Assembly: GCA_051453625.1 (NCBI GenBank)
Contig: JBOZIK010000001.1
Coordinates: 237,549,785 to 237,613,784, forward strand
Origin: Welwitschia mirabilis
Taxonomy: Eukaryota; Gnetophyta; Gnetopsida; Welwitschiales
Reading direction: 5' to 3'
Length of the DNA: 64,000 nt
In this document: piece after piece, positions 23,330 to 33,173 of the stretch
Position numbering within the stretch: the stretch's first letter is position 1
How the letters are laid out: the number at the start of each line of letters is the position of its first letter
The notes under the pieces: generated by a model
What the model was told of the DNA's origin: nothing
Database searches by the model: none
The model's input: only the letters and a program-made list of their open reading frames with translations
Position numbers and translations under genes: made by a program

Positions 23330-24390
23330 TCAAAGAGGCATATTATTGGGTACTCTAACTTCAATGTTAGATAATACACAAGTGTCAAGTACAACATCGG
23401 ATATTCAAGTATGACATTGAGTACTCCAAGGTCAAATTTGGATGTTGCATATTCAATTACAACATTGGACATTCAAGTGTGATATTGGAGCTTCTTTATG
23501 AAGCAAGCACAAGCAAGATGGCAAGCATTAGGGTCAAGTGGAAGGTGTTAGGGCCTCATGAGAATAAGTATGACATTATTCCTAAAGTACAGCATTAGGT
23601 ATTTAAGGGTAATATCAGACACCCAAGTGTAATGTTCTATTCACTTTTGTAAAATTTTGACACCTTCCATTTGTCCCTAGCATAGCCTTCTCTATTAAAG
23701 AATGAATAAGAAGTGCCATAAGATTATAGAAATAAGTGTGATATTTTGTACTTAATTGTAACATCAAAATCCCAAGTGTGATATCAAAATCTCAAGTGTG
23801 ATGTTAGATATTATTCTAAGAGTAATTTTGGAGTAGAATGCAAAGTGCTAGGACCTTACAAAAGGAGTTAAAGTGTTGTGAAATCAAGTGCAATGTCAGA
23901 TGCCTAAGTCTAATATTGGAGTCTCCATTGTGGAGCAAGCAGAAATAGAGAATTTTATTCTAGAATCAAGTGGAAGCTATTAGAGGTNNNNNNNNNNNNN
24001 NNNNNNNNNNNNNNNNNNCTATTAGAGGTAGGCAAAAGATACGTATAACATCAAAAACTAAAGTGCGATGTCAGAAACCTAAGTATAATGTCAAAGGATT
24101 CATTGCAGAGTGGAATAAGAGAGCGTAGTTAATGCTAGAGCTAAGTAGAAGTTGTTAGATGTAGGAATAAGGTAAGCACAATGGACATCCAAGTGTGACA
24201 TCATACATCTAAGTACAATATTATAGCCTTCTATTAGTACAATTTGAAGTGGAATTGTGATGTGCTAGAGTTAATTAAATCCATTAAAATTTTATAGAAC
24301 CAAGTGTAACATTAGAAAATTAAGTATGGTGTTAGCTTCCTAAGTGTGATGTTAGCCCTTTAAAGTATGATATTAATATGTGATCTAACA
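23330..24390. repeat. 20-bp minisatellite arranged in larger periodic blocks
   Basis: Units such as CAAGTATGACATTGAGTACT, CAATTACAACATTGGACATT and CAAGTGTGATATTGGAGCTT are each 20 bp and sit head to tail near 23,378-23,490. Groups of such units alternate with longer spacers that are themselves repeated: the motif GGAG...GAAGCAAGCA...GTCAAGTGGAAG...TTAG recurs about every 200 bp (23,490, 23,830, 23,920, 24,100, 24,240). The array stops about 60 bp upstream of a TATA box. A 31-N run at 23,988-24,018 interrupts it, flanked by the same CTATTAGAGGT on both sides. Confidence 0.8.
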
Positions 24391-24446
24391 CTATCATCTA
24401 ACTATAGTTAACTTTACTCATGTGGATAGTTAACATTGGGTCCACT

Positions 24447-24456
24447 TATATAAATA
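24447..24456 (+). promoter_or_regulatory. TATA box downstream of the minisatellite
   Basis: TATATAAATA on the + strand in the context CCACTTATATAAATACCC. It is followed by a pyrimidine-rich stretch as in plant LTR promoters and preceded directly by the minisatellite array. Confidence 0.5.
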
Positions 24457-25416
24457 CCCTATGGACCCCTCATTTTTACCTCATTTTCCTTTTATGTTTT
24501 ATAACTAATTAATAACTTCTATTCTTCTTCTTTTTACTTCTTCTCTCTTGTGTAAAATTCTTTTTATCTTTTAGTGATTTTTACACATTTTATGTAGGTT
24601 TTCTATATCCTTTATCACTTATAAATACAAAATCTTCTTTAGTACTTATACTTGATAGCATCTACATATCAAGATATGGCTTAAAGACTCTATCCTATAA
24701 TTTCTTGAAATTACGCTAATGTTATATCTACTAAGTGGAAAATATAGTAATGAGCTATGGAGCAGGGTTTTTCTTGACTCTTCTCCTTTAACCTCCTAGA
24801 TTTATGTGATTTACCTTCCTTTTATCTTTTCCATTTAATTTCTTTCTNNNNNNNNNNNNNNNNNNNNNNNNNNNNNNNNNNNNNNNNNNNNNNNNNNNNN
24901 NNNNNNNNNNNNNNNNNNNNNNNNNNNNNNNNNNNNNNNNNNNNNNNNNNNNNNNNNNNNNNNNNNNNNNNNNNNNNNNNNNNNNNNNNNNNNNNNNNNN
25001 NNNNNNNNNNNNNNNNNNNNNNNNNNNNNNNNNNNNNNNNNNNNNNNNNNNNNNNNNNNNNNNNNNNNNNNNNNNNNNNNNNNNNNNNNNNNNNNNNNNN
25101 NNNNNNNNNNNNNNNNNNNNNNNNNNNNNNNNNNNNNNNNNNNNNNNNNNNNNNNNNNNNNNNNNNNNNNNNNNNNNNNNNNNNNNNNNNNNNNNNNNNN
25201 NNNNNNNNNNNNNNNNNNNNNNNNNNNNNNNNNNNNNNNNNNNNNNNNNNNNNNNNNNNNNNNNNNNNNNNNNNNNNNNNNNNNNNNNNNNNNNNNNNNN
25301 NNNNNNNNNNNNNNNNNNNNNNNNNNNNNNNNNNNNNNNNNNNNNNNNNNNNNNNNNNNNNNNNNNNNNNNNNNNNNNNNNNNNNNNNNNNNNNNNNNNN
25401 NNNNNNNNNNNNNNNN

Positions 25417-26760
25417 TTTCTACCTATCCCTTACTTCATTTTCTTCTTCTTCATCTATGAAGAGTGATGATTTTAATAGCTATGACCTTGGAGAAACATC
25501 CCACAGTACTTTTTCTATTTCATCTGAGGTATGGATTCTTGTGTAAGATTTTGGAATAATAAGTGTATTCTTGATAATTTTTTCCCTATTATCATTATTT
25601 ACAAATAAGTAAGGCTTTAGATTCATTTAATTCCTCTCATCATAAACATGAGAAGGCTTCTATTAACTATCATGTACTTAAGGAACCTAAAGAGGAAGAA
25701 CCTGATNNNNNNNNNNNNNNNNNNNNNNNNATGGTTTTGTAACACTATCTACTACTAGTATGGAAATTTATAACTCCTCTACTAGAATTTGTAAGGTAAG
25801 TCTCAAGTTGGTTAGGTTTGTGCACTATCTGGTGGTTGTAGCTAGGAGTAAAGATCCCTATCAGAGGAGTCAGAGTGTTTCTAATACCTTCCCAATACTA
25901 GAACTAAGTTAGCTTTATTTCATAATGATTTCCTCCATTTAGATAGAGGATTGGAATACATGTTATATGAATACAAAGGAATTAGATAAAGAATGCTTCT
26001 CCCGATTCTCTATAAGCCACTTATTTTGTAGTAACGAAATACATATATAGTTGTAATTTAATTTTTCTTTCTAGTATTAGCTTTGCTTAGTGACATCAGG
26101 CTTGTGGGGTATTATTTTGGGTTTTCTTTTATCTTCATCTTTATTCTTGGTTGTTTTTATTTAAAACTTTCTTTTATTTTGTTTTAGATTCCATATTTTA
26201 AAACTTTGGTAGAGGATCATCTTGAATTTACCCCATGACCTATAGCGAAGCTTTCAATTCCCTAGCTAAGGGAGGTCTATATAGTAGTAGGTGACTTTTT
26301 TTCTTCTATTCCTTTGACTAGTTTTATTATGAATTAATTATTTACTATTGATTCTTAATATGAGAAGACCTTAAATTAATTTTATGCAATAATGGATTAG
26401 GGGGATATGCCATATTCTACCCCCAAATTTGAACCTTTAAGCCATAGTTTACTAGCTACTCAAAAGTCTCTAGAACCTTCTCATCATTCACTTATAACTT
26501 CATAAACCATTTTTAATGAGTATAGTTAGATATCATGCTACACTAATTAGTTGTTATTAGTAGTAGAGACACTCTATCCCTAGATTATGTATCTTATAAA
26601 TTAATCAAAGGAGACCAAACTCTTTTTAACTTACTACTTACACAAGTTATTGTCAATTTCATCTAGACAATGTTTACACTCATCATTATTCCAAGGCGAC
26701 AGATTTCCTGTGGGACTTCAAGTGTAGTTGGTTTTATTACTTTACCTTCCATAAACCTCC
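25417..26760 (+). other. N3 internal sequence, no domain recognised
   Basis: Less AT-rich than neighbouring DNA and locally with long T-rich tracts (26,100-26,200) of the sort seen in introns or leaders. I could not recognise gag, protease or pol motifs. It leads into the unrecognised ORF at 26,789 on the same strand. Runs of N occur at 24,848-25,416 and 25,707-25,730. Confidence 0.3.
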
Positions 26761-27532
26761 ATAGCTCAAATAGCCTATCCCACTTTGAGATTTCTACAAC
26801 TTAATCGATATGATGAAATCTTTCTATTATATGACTTAGCATGGAAGAGAGAAACACAAATCCATGAATGATTTCATTCGAATGCTAGATATTTAGATGA
26901 AGAACATGTACCTTTTAAAGAAGAGGTTACAAACAAATTCTTTCTAATTTACCACATTAGAGGAAATTTAGGCTACTCTGTCTACTCACTTAGTAAAAAG
27001 TGATAGGATAATCTAGGCTTTCAAGACTATTTTTTCATCACTACTAGTAATATAAATGTTTTATGTTATGGTGTAAAGCTCTCTAGGGAGAACCTATTGG
27101 GGACTTTTGTATCTTATAGTAAGATTCATATTAAGCTTTGTAAAAATACATATTCCATTATAGGTGTAGATTCTATGGCTGACTCTTCTTTATCGAGATT
27201 AGCACTATAAGGGTTTCTCATAATAATACTAAGATGGAGGTGATTTCAAGGTGTATGGAGTCATTAATTCTAGACATAAAGGGTCATAATCCCATTTTGT
27301 TTTCCTTAGAGGATTTTCTTACTCGTTAATAATGATTTCATATTTCTTAGTTATCCAAGGTGTCATTCCTTTATGTACTATTTACTAGTGCCTTATTTCC
27401 TTTATAACACATCTTTTCTATGTATTACTTATCATTTGGCATATTTCTTAATGTTATTCCTTCCTTGCATTTCTTTAAAGTAGAAGTTTACTACTTATCA
27501 TGGCTTTGATACCAAAAATAATGTTCTATTTT
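26530..27532. repeat. 1-kb duplicated block, copy 1 (other copy 27,633-28,630)
   Basis: Carries the unrecognised ORF, the N1 PBS (minus strand GGTATCAAAGCC at about 27,502-27,514) and the first ~11 bp of the N1 5' LTR, then stops at a 100-N gap. The second copy continues into the full LTR. Divergence by eye is about 10%, more than expected for simple contig overlap. Confidence 0.85.
26789..27329 (+). pseudogene. Unrecognised ORF, copy 1 (broken)
   Basis: I do not recognise this protein. The + frame starts DFYN and reads with a few stops: an I-D-M-M-K-S-F-Y-Y-M block (26,801), NDFIRMLDI (26,876), KNMYLLKKRLQTN (26,910), a T-H-L-V-K-S-D-R-I-I block (26,985), NINVLCYG (27,054), LLGTFVSYSKIHIKLCK (27,095) and ESLILDIKGHNPILFSLEDF (27,260-27,319). 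The stop is at 27,329. A 1-bp deletion near 27,020 shifts the frame relative to the copy at 62.7 kb. Two more copies exist (27,887-28,422 + and 62,225-62,747 minus). Differences between copies fall largely at third codon positions and stops often replace Gln or Arg codons, which supports real past coding on this strand. Many Leu and charged residues suggest helices, but no known retroelement domain is apparent. Confidence 0.6.
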
Positions 27533-27886
27533 NNNNNNNNNNNNNNNNNNNNNNNNNNNNNNNNNNNNNNNNNNNNNNNNNNNNNNNNNNNNNNNNNNNN
27601 NNNNNNNNNNNNNNNNNNNNNNNNNNNNNNNNATACTATACTGATTAGTTGTTATTAGTGGTAGGCGCACTCTATCCTCAGATTATGTAGCTTATAAATT
27701 AATCAAAGGAGATCAAACTCTTTTCAACTTACTACTTACACAAGTTATTGTCCATTTCATCTAGACAATGTTTACACTCATCATCATTCTGAGGCGACAG
27801 ATTTCTTGTGGAACTTCAAGTGTAGTTGGTTTTCTTACTTTACCTCCCATAATCCTTCATAGCTTAAATAGCATATCCCACTTTGA

Positions 27887-28422
27887 GATTTCTACAAATT
27901 AATTGATATGATGAAATCTTTCTATTATATGACTTAGCATGGGATAGAGAAACACAAATCCATGAATGATTTCCTTCAAATGATAGATATTTAGATAAAG
28001 AACATGTACCTTCTAAAGAAGAGGTCACAAACAAATTATTTCTAAATTACCACATTGGAGAAAAGTTAGACTACTTTGTTTTCTCACTTAGTAAAAAATG
28101 AGAAGATAATCTAGGTTTTCAAGACCATTTTTCCATCACTACTAGTAATATAAATGTTTTATGTTATGGTGGAAAGCTCTTCAAGGATAATCTATTAGGG
28201 ACTTTGGTAGCTTATAGTAAGCTTCATATTAACCTTTGTAAAAATACATATTCCATTATAGGGGTAGATTCTATGGTTGAATCTTCTTTATCGAGATTAG
28301 AACTATAAGGATTTCTCATAATACTACTAGGATGGAGATGATTTCAAGGGGTATGGAGTTATTTATTCTAGGCATAAAGTAATCCCATTTTGTTTTTCTT
28401 AGAGGATTTTCTTCCTCCTTAG
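27887..28422 (+). pseudogene. Unrecognised ORF, copy 2 (broken)
   Basis: Roughly 90% identical to copy 1 and in the same orientation, beginning with the same DFYN...DMMKSFYYM block and ending with EDFLPP and a stop at 28,422. It belongs to the larger duplicated block 27,633-28,630. See copy 1 for the description of the protein; this copy has its own set of stops, so the two have decayed independently for some time. Confidence 0.55.
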
Positions 28423-28594
28423 AAATGAGTTCATATTTCTTAGTTATCCAAGATGTCATGCCTTTATGTACTATTTAATAGTGACTTATTTTCTTTATAA
28501 TACATCTTTTCTTTGTATTGCTTATTATTTGGCATATTTCTTAATGTTATTCCTTCCTTACTTTTCTTTAAAGTAGAAGTTTACTACTTATCAT

Positions 28595-28607
28595 GGCTCT
28601 GATACCA
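28595..28607 (-). other. Primer-binding site of element N1 (initiator tRNA-Met)
   Basis: On the minus strand TGGTATCAGAGCC, the standard plant retroelement PBS for initiator tRNA-Met, lying 7 bp inside the end of the LTR. Reverse transcription of N1 would have started here. It fixes the orientation of N1 (internal region to the left). Confidence 0.85.
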
Positions 28608-28614
28608 AACATAA

Positions 28615-29023
28615 TGTTCTATTTTACAATTTTTAGATCATTTAATTATAAATAATAACATTAAATATTATACTAAAATAAATAAGAACAATAAAGAATA
28701 AATTTAAAAAAGGTTGAATTTATTATTAATAGAACTGGATTACATTTCTTATCATTAGCTAACAACTATGGACTAGTGAATAAAGGTGAAGATGTAGACT
28801 ATGACTTAAGTCCCCCTTTTAGGACAGTTAGGAATCAACCACATTTATCCTCAGTTACATCCACCTAGTCTATCCACCCTCACCTAACGTCATAGGCTTA
28901 AGTAGCAAAATGAAAGTACACAGTTTTACATTTTTATGTCATACCCATTTATAACAATTTATTAATCATGCTTATTTTATATCTTAATATATTTATTCAT
29001 GAGTTATGAAGTGGAATCACTAT
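28615..29023 (-). mobile_element. 5' LTR of element N1
   Basis: About 409 bp, ending in CA just before the PBS and homologous to the 3' LTR at 18,255-18,655. The upper boundary was set by aligning with the TGTAATATTCC start of the other LTR. Immediately beyond it lies the truncated N2 protease, so this edge is also the N1 insertion point in N2. Confidence 0.8.
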
Positions 29024-29039
29024 AGTATTAAAGAAATAA

Positions 29040-29300
29040 AATTTATTAATAAAATATAAACCATTAATTATAAAGTTTAACTATGCATAGTAATTTAATT
29101 AAGTGATTAATTTTGTTTTGTAACTTCTATCCTAATAGTTGGTTTCCTAGTAATTTTATCTTGGAAGTAATTTATAATATTAAAGGAAACTAAATTATCA
29201 CTAATACCATAATCAATTACAAATGTAAAAGGGAAATTATGTAAAAGTCCTTTAGGTTTAATTATACAAAATTGGTTTCACATAAAACTTATTTGAACTA
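29040..29300 (-). pseudogene. Retropepsin remnant of element N2, cut by N1 insertion
   Basis: Minus-strand reading FPFTFVIDYGISDNLVSFN (about 29,236-29,180) fits the retropepsin pattern D-S-G-A-x-x-N-F-I-S with Ser changed to Tyr while Asp is kept. The domain runs straight into the N1 LTR at 29,023. The pre-RT and RT that should follow are found on the same strand at 18,180 and below, at the other end of N1, so the two pieces are read as one interrupted element. Confidence 0.65.
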
Positions 29301-29379
29301 TAGCAAATAATTTTTTTCTTGCTTGTGGCTATCATAGTACTATAGTGAGATGATTATAATTTACATCTTCCTTTTTCTT

Positions 29380-30230
29380 GGAATAGTTCTTGATTATGTA
29401 ATCCTTCTTCCTATAGTAGTGGTAAATTGATGCCTAGCAATTTTTACTAGAAGGTTCTAATTGGGATGAAGAGTTCTAATGTCTTGGCTGTAGAGTGATA
29501 GCTATTGTTACTCAAGCCATAATTAGATTTCTTTATTCTATCTTTATACAATATTTTGTTTTTCTATATGCTTATTGTATAGAATAAGGTTTTAAAGAAT
29601 AAATCAAATCTTTTAATAGAGATGGTGAGGTGCCAATAAAATCATTGAGAAGTTCTTCTAGATTGTAATGGATTTGGCATTTAGCTAATTTTTGGAATTA
29701 TTCCTAATGCTTGTTAAGGATTTTTTTTTGCTCCAATCTTAAGAATTTAAACTATACCTTTCTATTCTTGATAAAGTAGTTAAGAATAAAAGCCTTATTA
29801 AATTCTTCATGAACTTCATCTAATTAACCTAGTAATTCCTTATTACACCTAGTTCACTCCATTAAGCTACATCATTTTCTATAATGAACATGGAGGCATA
29901 TTGAGTATGTGAGCTATTATATATATTTTTTAATCTAAAATGGTTTTTAATTTATTACAACCATTCGAGTACCTCCTCATACGATCCTAAGGGACCTGCA
30001 TACATGATAATTTCTACTTTCTTAATGCAATCATTCATGTCTTAATATTCTGTGATGTTGTTTGGAGAAGAGTTATGCATGTGATACTATTATGCTCACA
30101 TATGCACTTCTTCTCATACTTTTTGTTTAGATGATTAAAAAAAGTTCTTCTTCAAATACTATATCTTTGCATTTTATGTTTGAAGGGATTACTGTACATG
30201 AGATTGGAGTTCTTTAATTGATTTTTCTCA
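29380..30230 (-). pseudogene. gag remnant of element N2 with an all-Tyr zinc knuckle
   Basis: The capsid part reads EVHEEFNKAFILNYFIKNRKV (first part near 29,825), a good match to the Ty3/gypsy gag pattern F-x-x-x-F-x-x-x-Y-F, followed by FKFLRLEQK. Near 29,383-29,424 the reading YHYYRKKDYIIKNY has exactly the CX2CX4HX4C spacing, with every Cys and the His replaced by Tyr. TGT or TGC to TAT or TAC (G to A) and CAT or CAC to TAT or TAC (C to T) each need one transition. It is followed by a Lys-rich stretch and then the protease. The 5' LTR expected above 30.3 kb was not found. Confidence 0.65.
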
Positions 30231-30819
30231 TGGTCTTTTGTTTCAATCTCTAAGGATATAGTCTAGCTTGTTATTAGTTCATTTCTATGAATCCTTAACA
30301 TTTATATAATTGGTTTATAATTTATGTTATAGTTTTTTGATTTATTGTTATAGATACTTGATGCAATTTTTAATATGATGTTTGACGTTTTATTAATGTA
30401 TCAATTACTAAGTGATTACCTATAATTCTCTATTTCTTGTATTCAATCTTTTATAGGTTTAACAATTATCTATTAATATAGTTACTATAACTTATTTGTT
30501 AGGAGTTAAAGCTACTTAACTATTTTATATTTGACACATGTTAACTTTCAAAATTATTTATAGTAAAATAACTAAATTAGTTAAATATTTTTGAGTTTAT
30601 AACTACTTATCTTAGTCTTGACTTATTATTGATGAGTTCCACTTGATAATGTAGAACTATTGTAAGATTAGTATAGCATTCCTTATGAGTTTGAAAAAGC
30701 ATTAGGCTCTGATGATTACTTATATCATGTTAAAAATAATTTTTAGATATGTTTTCAATAGTATAACTACTCCTTTATAACTTTGGTAAAGTGTCATGCT
30801 TCCATGGATGCGAATATTA

Positions 30820-31870
30820 GTCTAGCATTAATTTTGAAGTATGTGTCAAATAGTATGAAATGTCTTATAGATCTAATAAACTCTTATGTTCTTACAACTG
30901 CTAGTATTAGTCTAGAATTGATTTTGAGATGCTAGATTAATAGCTAATATTCCCTTATATATAAATATATATCCAATAAACTATTATTCTCATGCAACTA
31001 TTACTATAAGTTTAGAATTAATTTTGAGATGCTTAATTAATAATGTAGCACTTCCTTATAGATTTAATAAATTATTATGCCCTTACAAGTACTAATATTG
31101 GTTCAAAATTGATTTTAAGATTCCTAGTTAATAGTGTGATGTTTTCTTATATATTGAGATATTATGCTTTTATAACTATTAATATTATTATTGAATTAAT
31201 TTTGATGTGATTGGTCAATAATGTGACATTCCCTTATAGATCTAATAAATTTTTATACTCTTGAAACTACTAATGTTAGTCTAGAATTAATTGTAATGTG
31301 CCTAGTCAATAATGTAAGATTTCCTTATAGATCTAATAAATGGTTATAATCCCACAACTACTAGTATCAATTTGGAATCAATTTTAAGGTGTGTACTCAA
31401 CAATGTAAGGTCTCCTTATAGATCTAATAAATGGTTGTGATTCTATAACTACTAGTATCAGTCTAGAATTGTTTTTGAGATGCCTGGTTAATAGTGTGAT
31501 ACTCCTTTATAGATTTAATAAATAATTATTCTCTTAAGACAGCTAATATTAGTTTGAAATCAATATTAAGATGCCTAGTCAATATTCTAGTGCCCACTTT
31601 GGGATCTAGTCTATTGTTACCCACTACAAGTATTGATTTTAGCATAACATCATCTTTGAACTACCATGTTAATAGTGTAATGCTTCTTTCTAGATATAGT
31701 TCATTTTTAGAACTATTTTAGTATTGTAGTACTCTCTTATGGATCTAGTCCACTGTTAGGCCTTCACAACTACTAATGTTAGCATGACATTATACTTAGG
31801 ATATAATATCAATAATGAAATTCTCTCTTATGTATCTAGTTTATTATTAGGCCTCTATGACTTTTCATTA
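30820..31870. repeat. Degenerate tandem array, about 93-bp unit (copy 1)
   Basis: About eleven diverged units. Landmarks in each are ACTAGTATTAGTCTAGAATT, then GAGATGCCTAGTTAATAGTG, then CTTATAGATCTAATAAA, recurring every 90-100 bp. The last few units drift to a variant with GGATCTAGTCCACTGTTA. No coding potential. Sits inside the 2.4-kb repeat. Confidence 0.85.
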
Positions 31871-32716
31871 TATTTGATAATTTGTAAACCTTATTTACTT
31901 GAGTAATAAGTATTTTAAGCTTATACTCAAATGAATAATTATCCTTTTTAAGTTCCTTTTTAACTATAATGTCATTTAAAAATTAATCTTAGTTTGTAAT
32001 CTTTATAATTTATCATGAAAATTATAAAAAATTTTATTAAAATATCTTTATAAGAAAATATATCCAAACATTTAAAATTAGATGATCTCATTATGTGAGG
32101 AATTAAAATCACATGATAAATTAATTGGAAGTTTTAAAAGGACATAATAATATATTTTGCATTTTTTTACTCATTTAGATTCTTGGAAAATGTAATAAGT
32201 GTACTATATATTATGAATAAATATTTTTTCTTGTGTTATGTGATTGATAGATTTTAGGTATTTTGAAATAAATGAGCATTTGAACAATTACATGCACTCT
32301 TACCTATAACCAAGAATGATAAATAAGTAGTTTTACTAAACCATGACTTTTATGTTCTAGAGATGTGTAAGGGCACTTTGTTCAATGTGCACTCCTTGCT
32401 TTATTCATTGGAATTGAAGAGTTTCTTTCATTGTGCCACATGCCAATTTTGAGATTTATGAATTTATTATTTTGATGCATGTCTTGGATGAATTAAACTT
32501 ACTTAAGAGTCTATGAAGAATTACAAAAAGCTAGCATGAGGAAATGATGTATGTAATTAAACTTGCTAATTGAAGCAAGAATATTACTCATCCTAGTTAG
32601 GTGCATGAGTCATAAATATGATCTATTTTTGTACTCCAATGTCACTTATTACTCATCCCATTTATCGATGCTTAATCATGTGATCTTGTGATCTTGAGCT
32701 ATGTGCCTTTGTTTAT

Positions 32717-32725
32717 CTATATAGA
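32717..32725 (+). promoter_or_regulatory. Possible TATA box before a CT/CTCA microsatellite
   Basis: CTATATAGA in the context GTTTATCTATATAGAGACATCC, about 75 bp upstream of the CT repeat. The copy at 35,170 reads CTATGTAAAGAGATCA and has lost the motif. Weak evidence for a promoter; the arrangement resembles an LTR R region. Confidence 0.3.
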
Positions 32726-32790
32726 GACATCCTTTCCTCTCTTGTAAAATGATAGATACTTTTATTTTATTTCTTACAAGTGCATCTCTT

Positions 32791-32795
<5 letters not shown>

Positions 32796-32832
<37 letters not shown>

Positions 32833-32861
32833 ACTCACTCACTCACTCACTCACTCACTCA
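32796..32861. repeat. (CT)n(CTCA)n microsatellite
   Basis: About 33 bp of CT followed by eight CTCA units. In the second copy of the 2.4-kb repeat this place is a 69-N run (35,202-35,270) followed by a CCCTACC-rich remnant. Confidence 0.95.
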
Positions 32862-33173
32862 TACTCTTTTTCATACTCTCACTCTTACTCTTATTCTCTT
32901 ACTTGTGAAGCTTAAATCTTGGAAGCTTGGAGCTAAGGAACTCTTGATCTTGAATCTTTATCATCTTCAACTATCAAGGTCTTATTAATCTTATCAAGTA
33001 AGATCCTTACTCTTATTATTCATATGATCTTCTTTTTTCTATTAGAATGATGTAATATTTCATTGTGGCATTANNNNNNNNNNNNNNNNNNNNNNNNNNN
33101 NNNNNNNNNNNNNNNNNNNNNNNNNNNNNNNNNNNNNNNNNNNNNNNNNNNNNNNNNNNNNNNNNNNNNNNNN

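Larger units (their letters stand above)
23285..24847 (+). mobile_element. LTR-like promoter segment of N3 with internal minisatellite
   Basis: Begins about TGTCATAACATTCC and runs to a 569-N gap. It holds a degenerate minisatellite of 20-bp units arranged in larger blocks (23,330-24,390), then a TATA box at 24,447-24,456, then a CT-rich downstream stretch. This looks like U3-R of an LTR, with the repeats in the enhancer position. No second copy of this LTR was found in the window, so the LTR call is an inference from architecture and from its position inside N1. Confidence 0.45.
27633..28630. repeat. 1-kb duplicated block, copy 2
   Basis: Second copy of 26,530-27,532, entering after the 100-N gap and running uninterrupted through the PBS into the N1 5' LTR. 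It contains copy 2 of the unrecognised ORF. Confidence 0.85.
30605..33073. repeat. 2.4-kb direct repeat, copy 1
   Basis: Matches 33,174-35,481 along its whole length, with about 90% identity by eye, on either side of a 100-N gap. It contains the 93-bp array, a non-coding stretch, a TATA box and a CT/CTCA microsatellite. No coding motif was seen. It could be an LTR with a repetitive U3, but I could not find TG...CA ends or an attached internal region. Confidence 0.85.

Noticed and set aside
23330-24390. Repeat-spacer look of the minisatellite as a CRISPR array
   Set aside because: Units are degenerate and the spacers are themselves repeated; the context is a plant retroelement, so it is a minisatellite.
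26789-28422. Reading the unrecognised ORF on the minus strand as the N1 gag
   Set aside because: Third-position differences and conserved blocks fit the + strand; the N1 gag is found separately at 22.2-23.2 kb; the 62-kb copy has no N1 sequence nearby.
30690-30705. GGCTCTGATGATTAC as a possible tRNA-Met PBS on the minus strand
   Set aside because: Only nine bases match and it lies inside the 2.4-kb repeat with no LTR end next to it; the second copy (about 33,270) reads AAGCTCTGATTATT.
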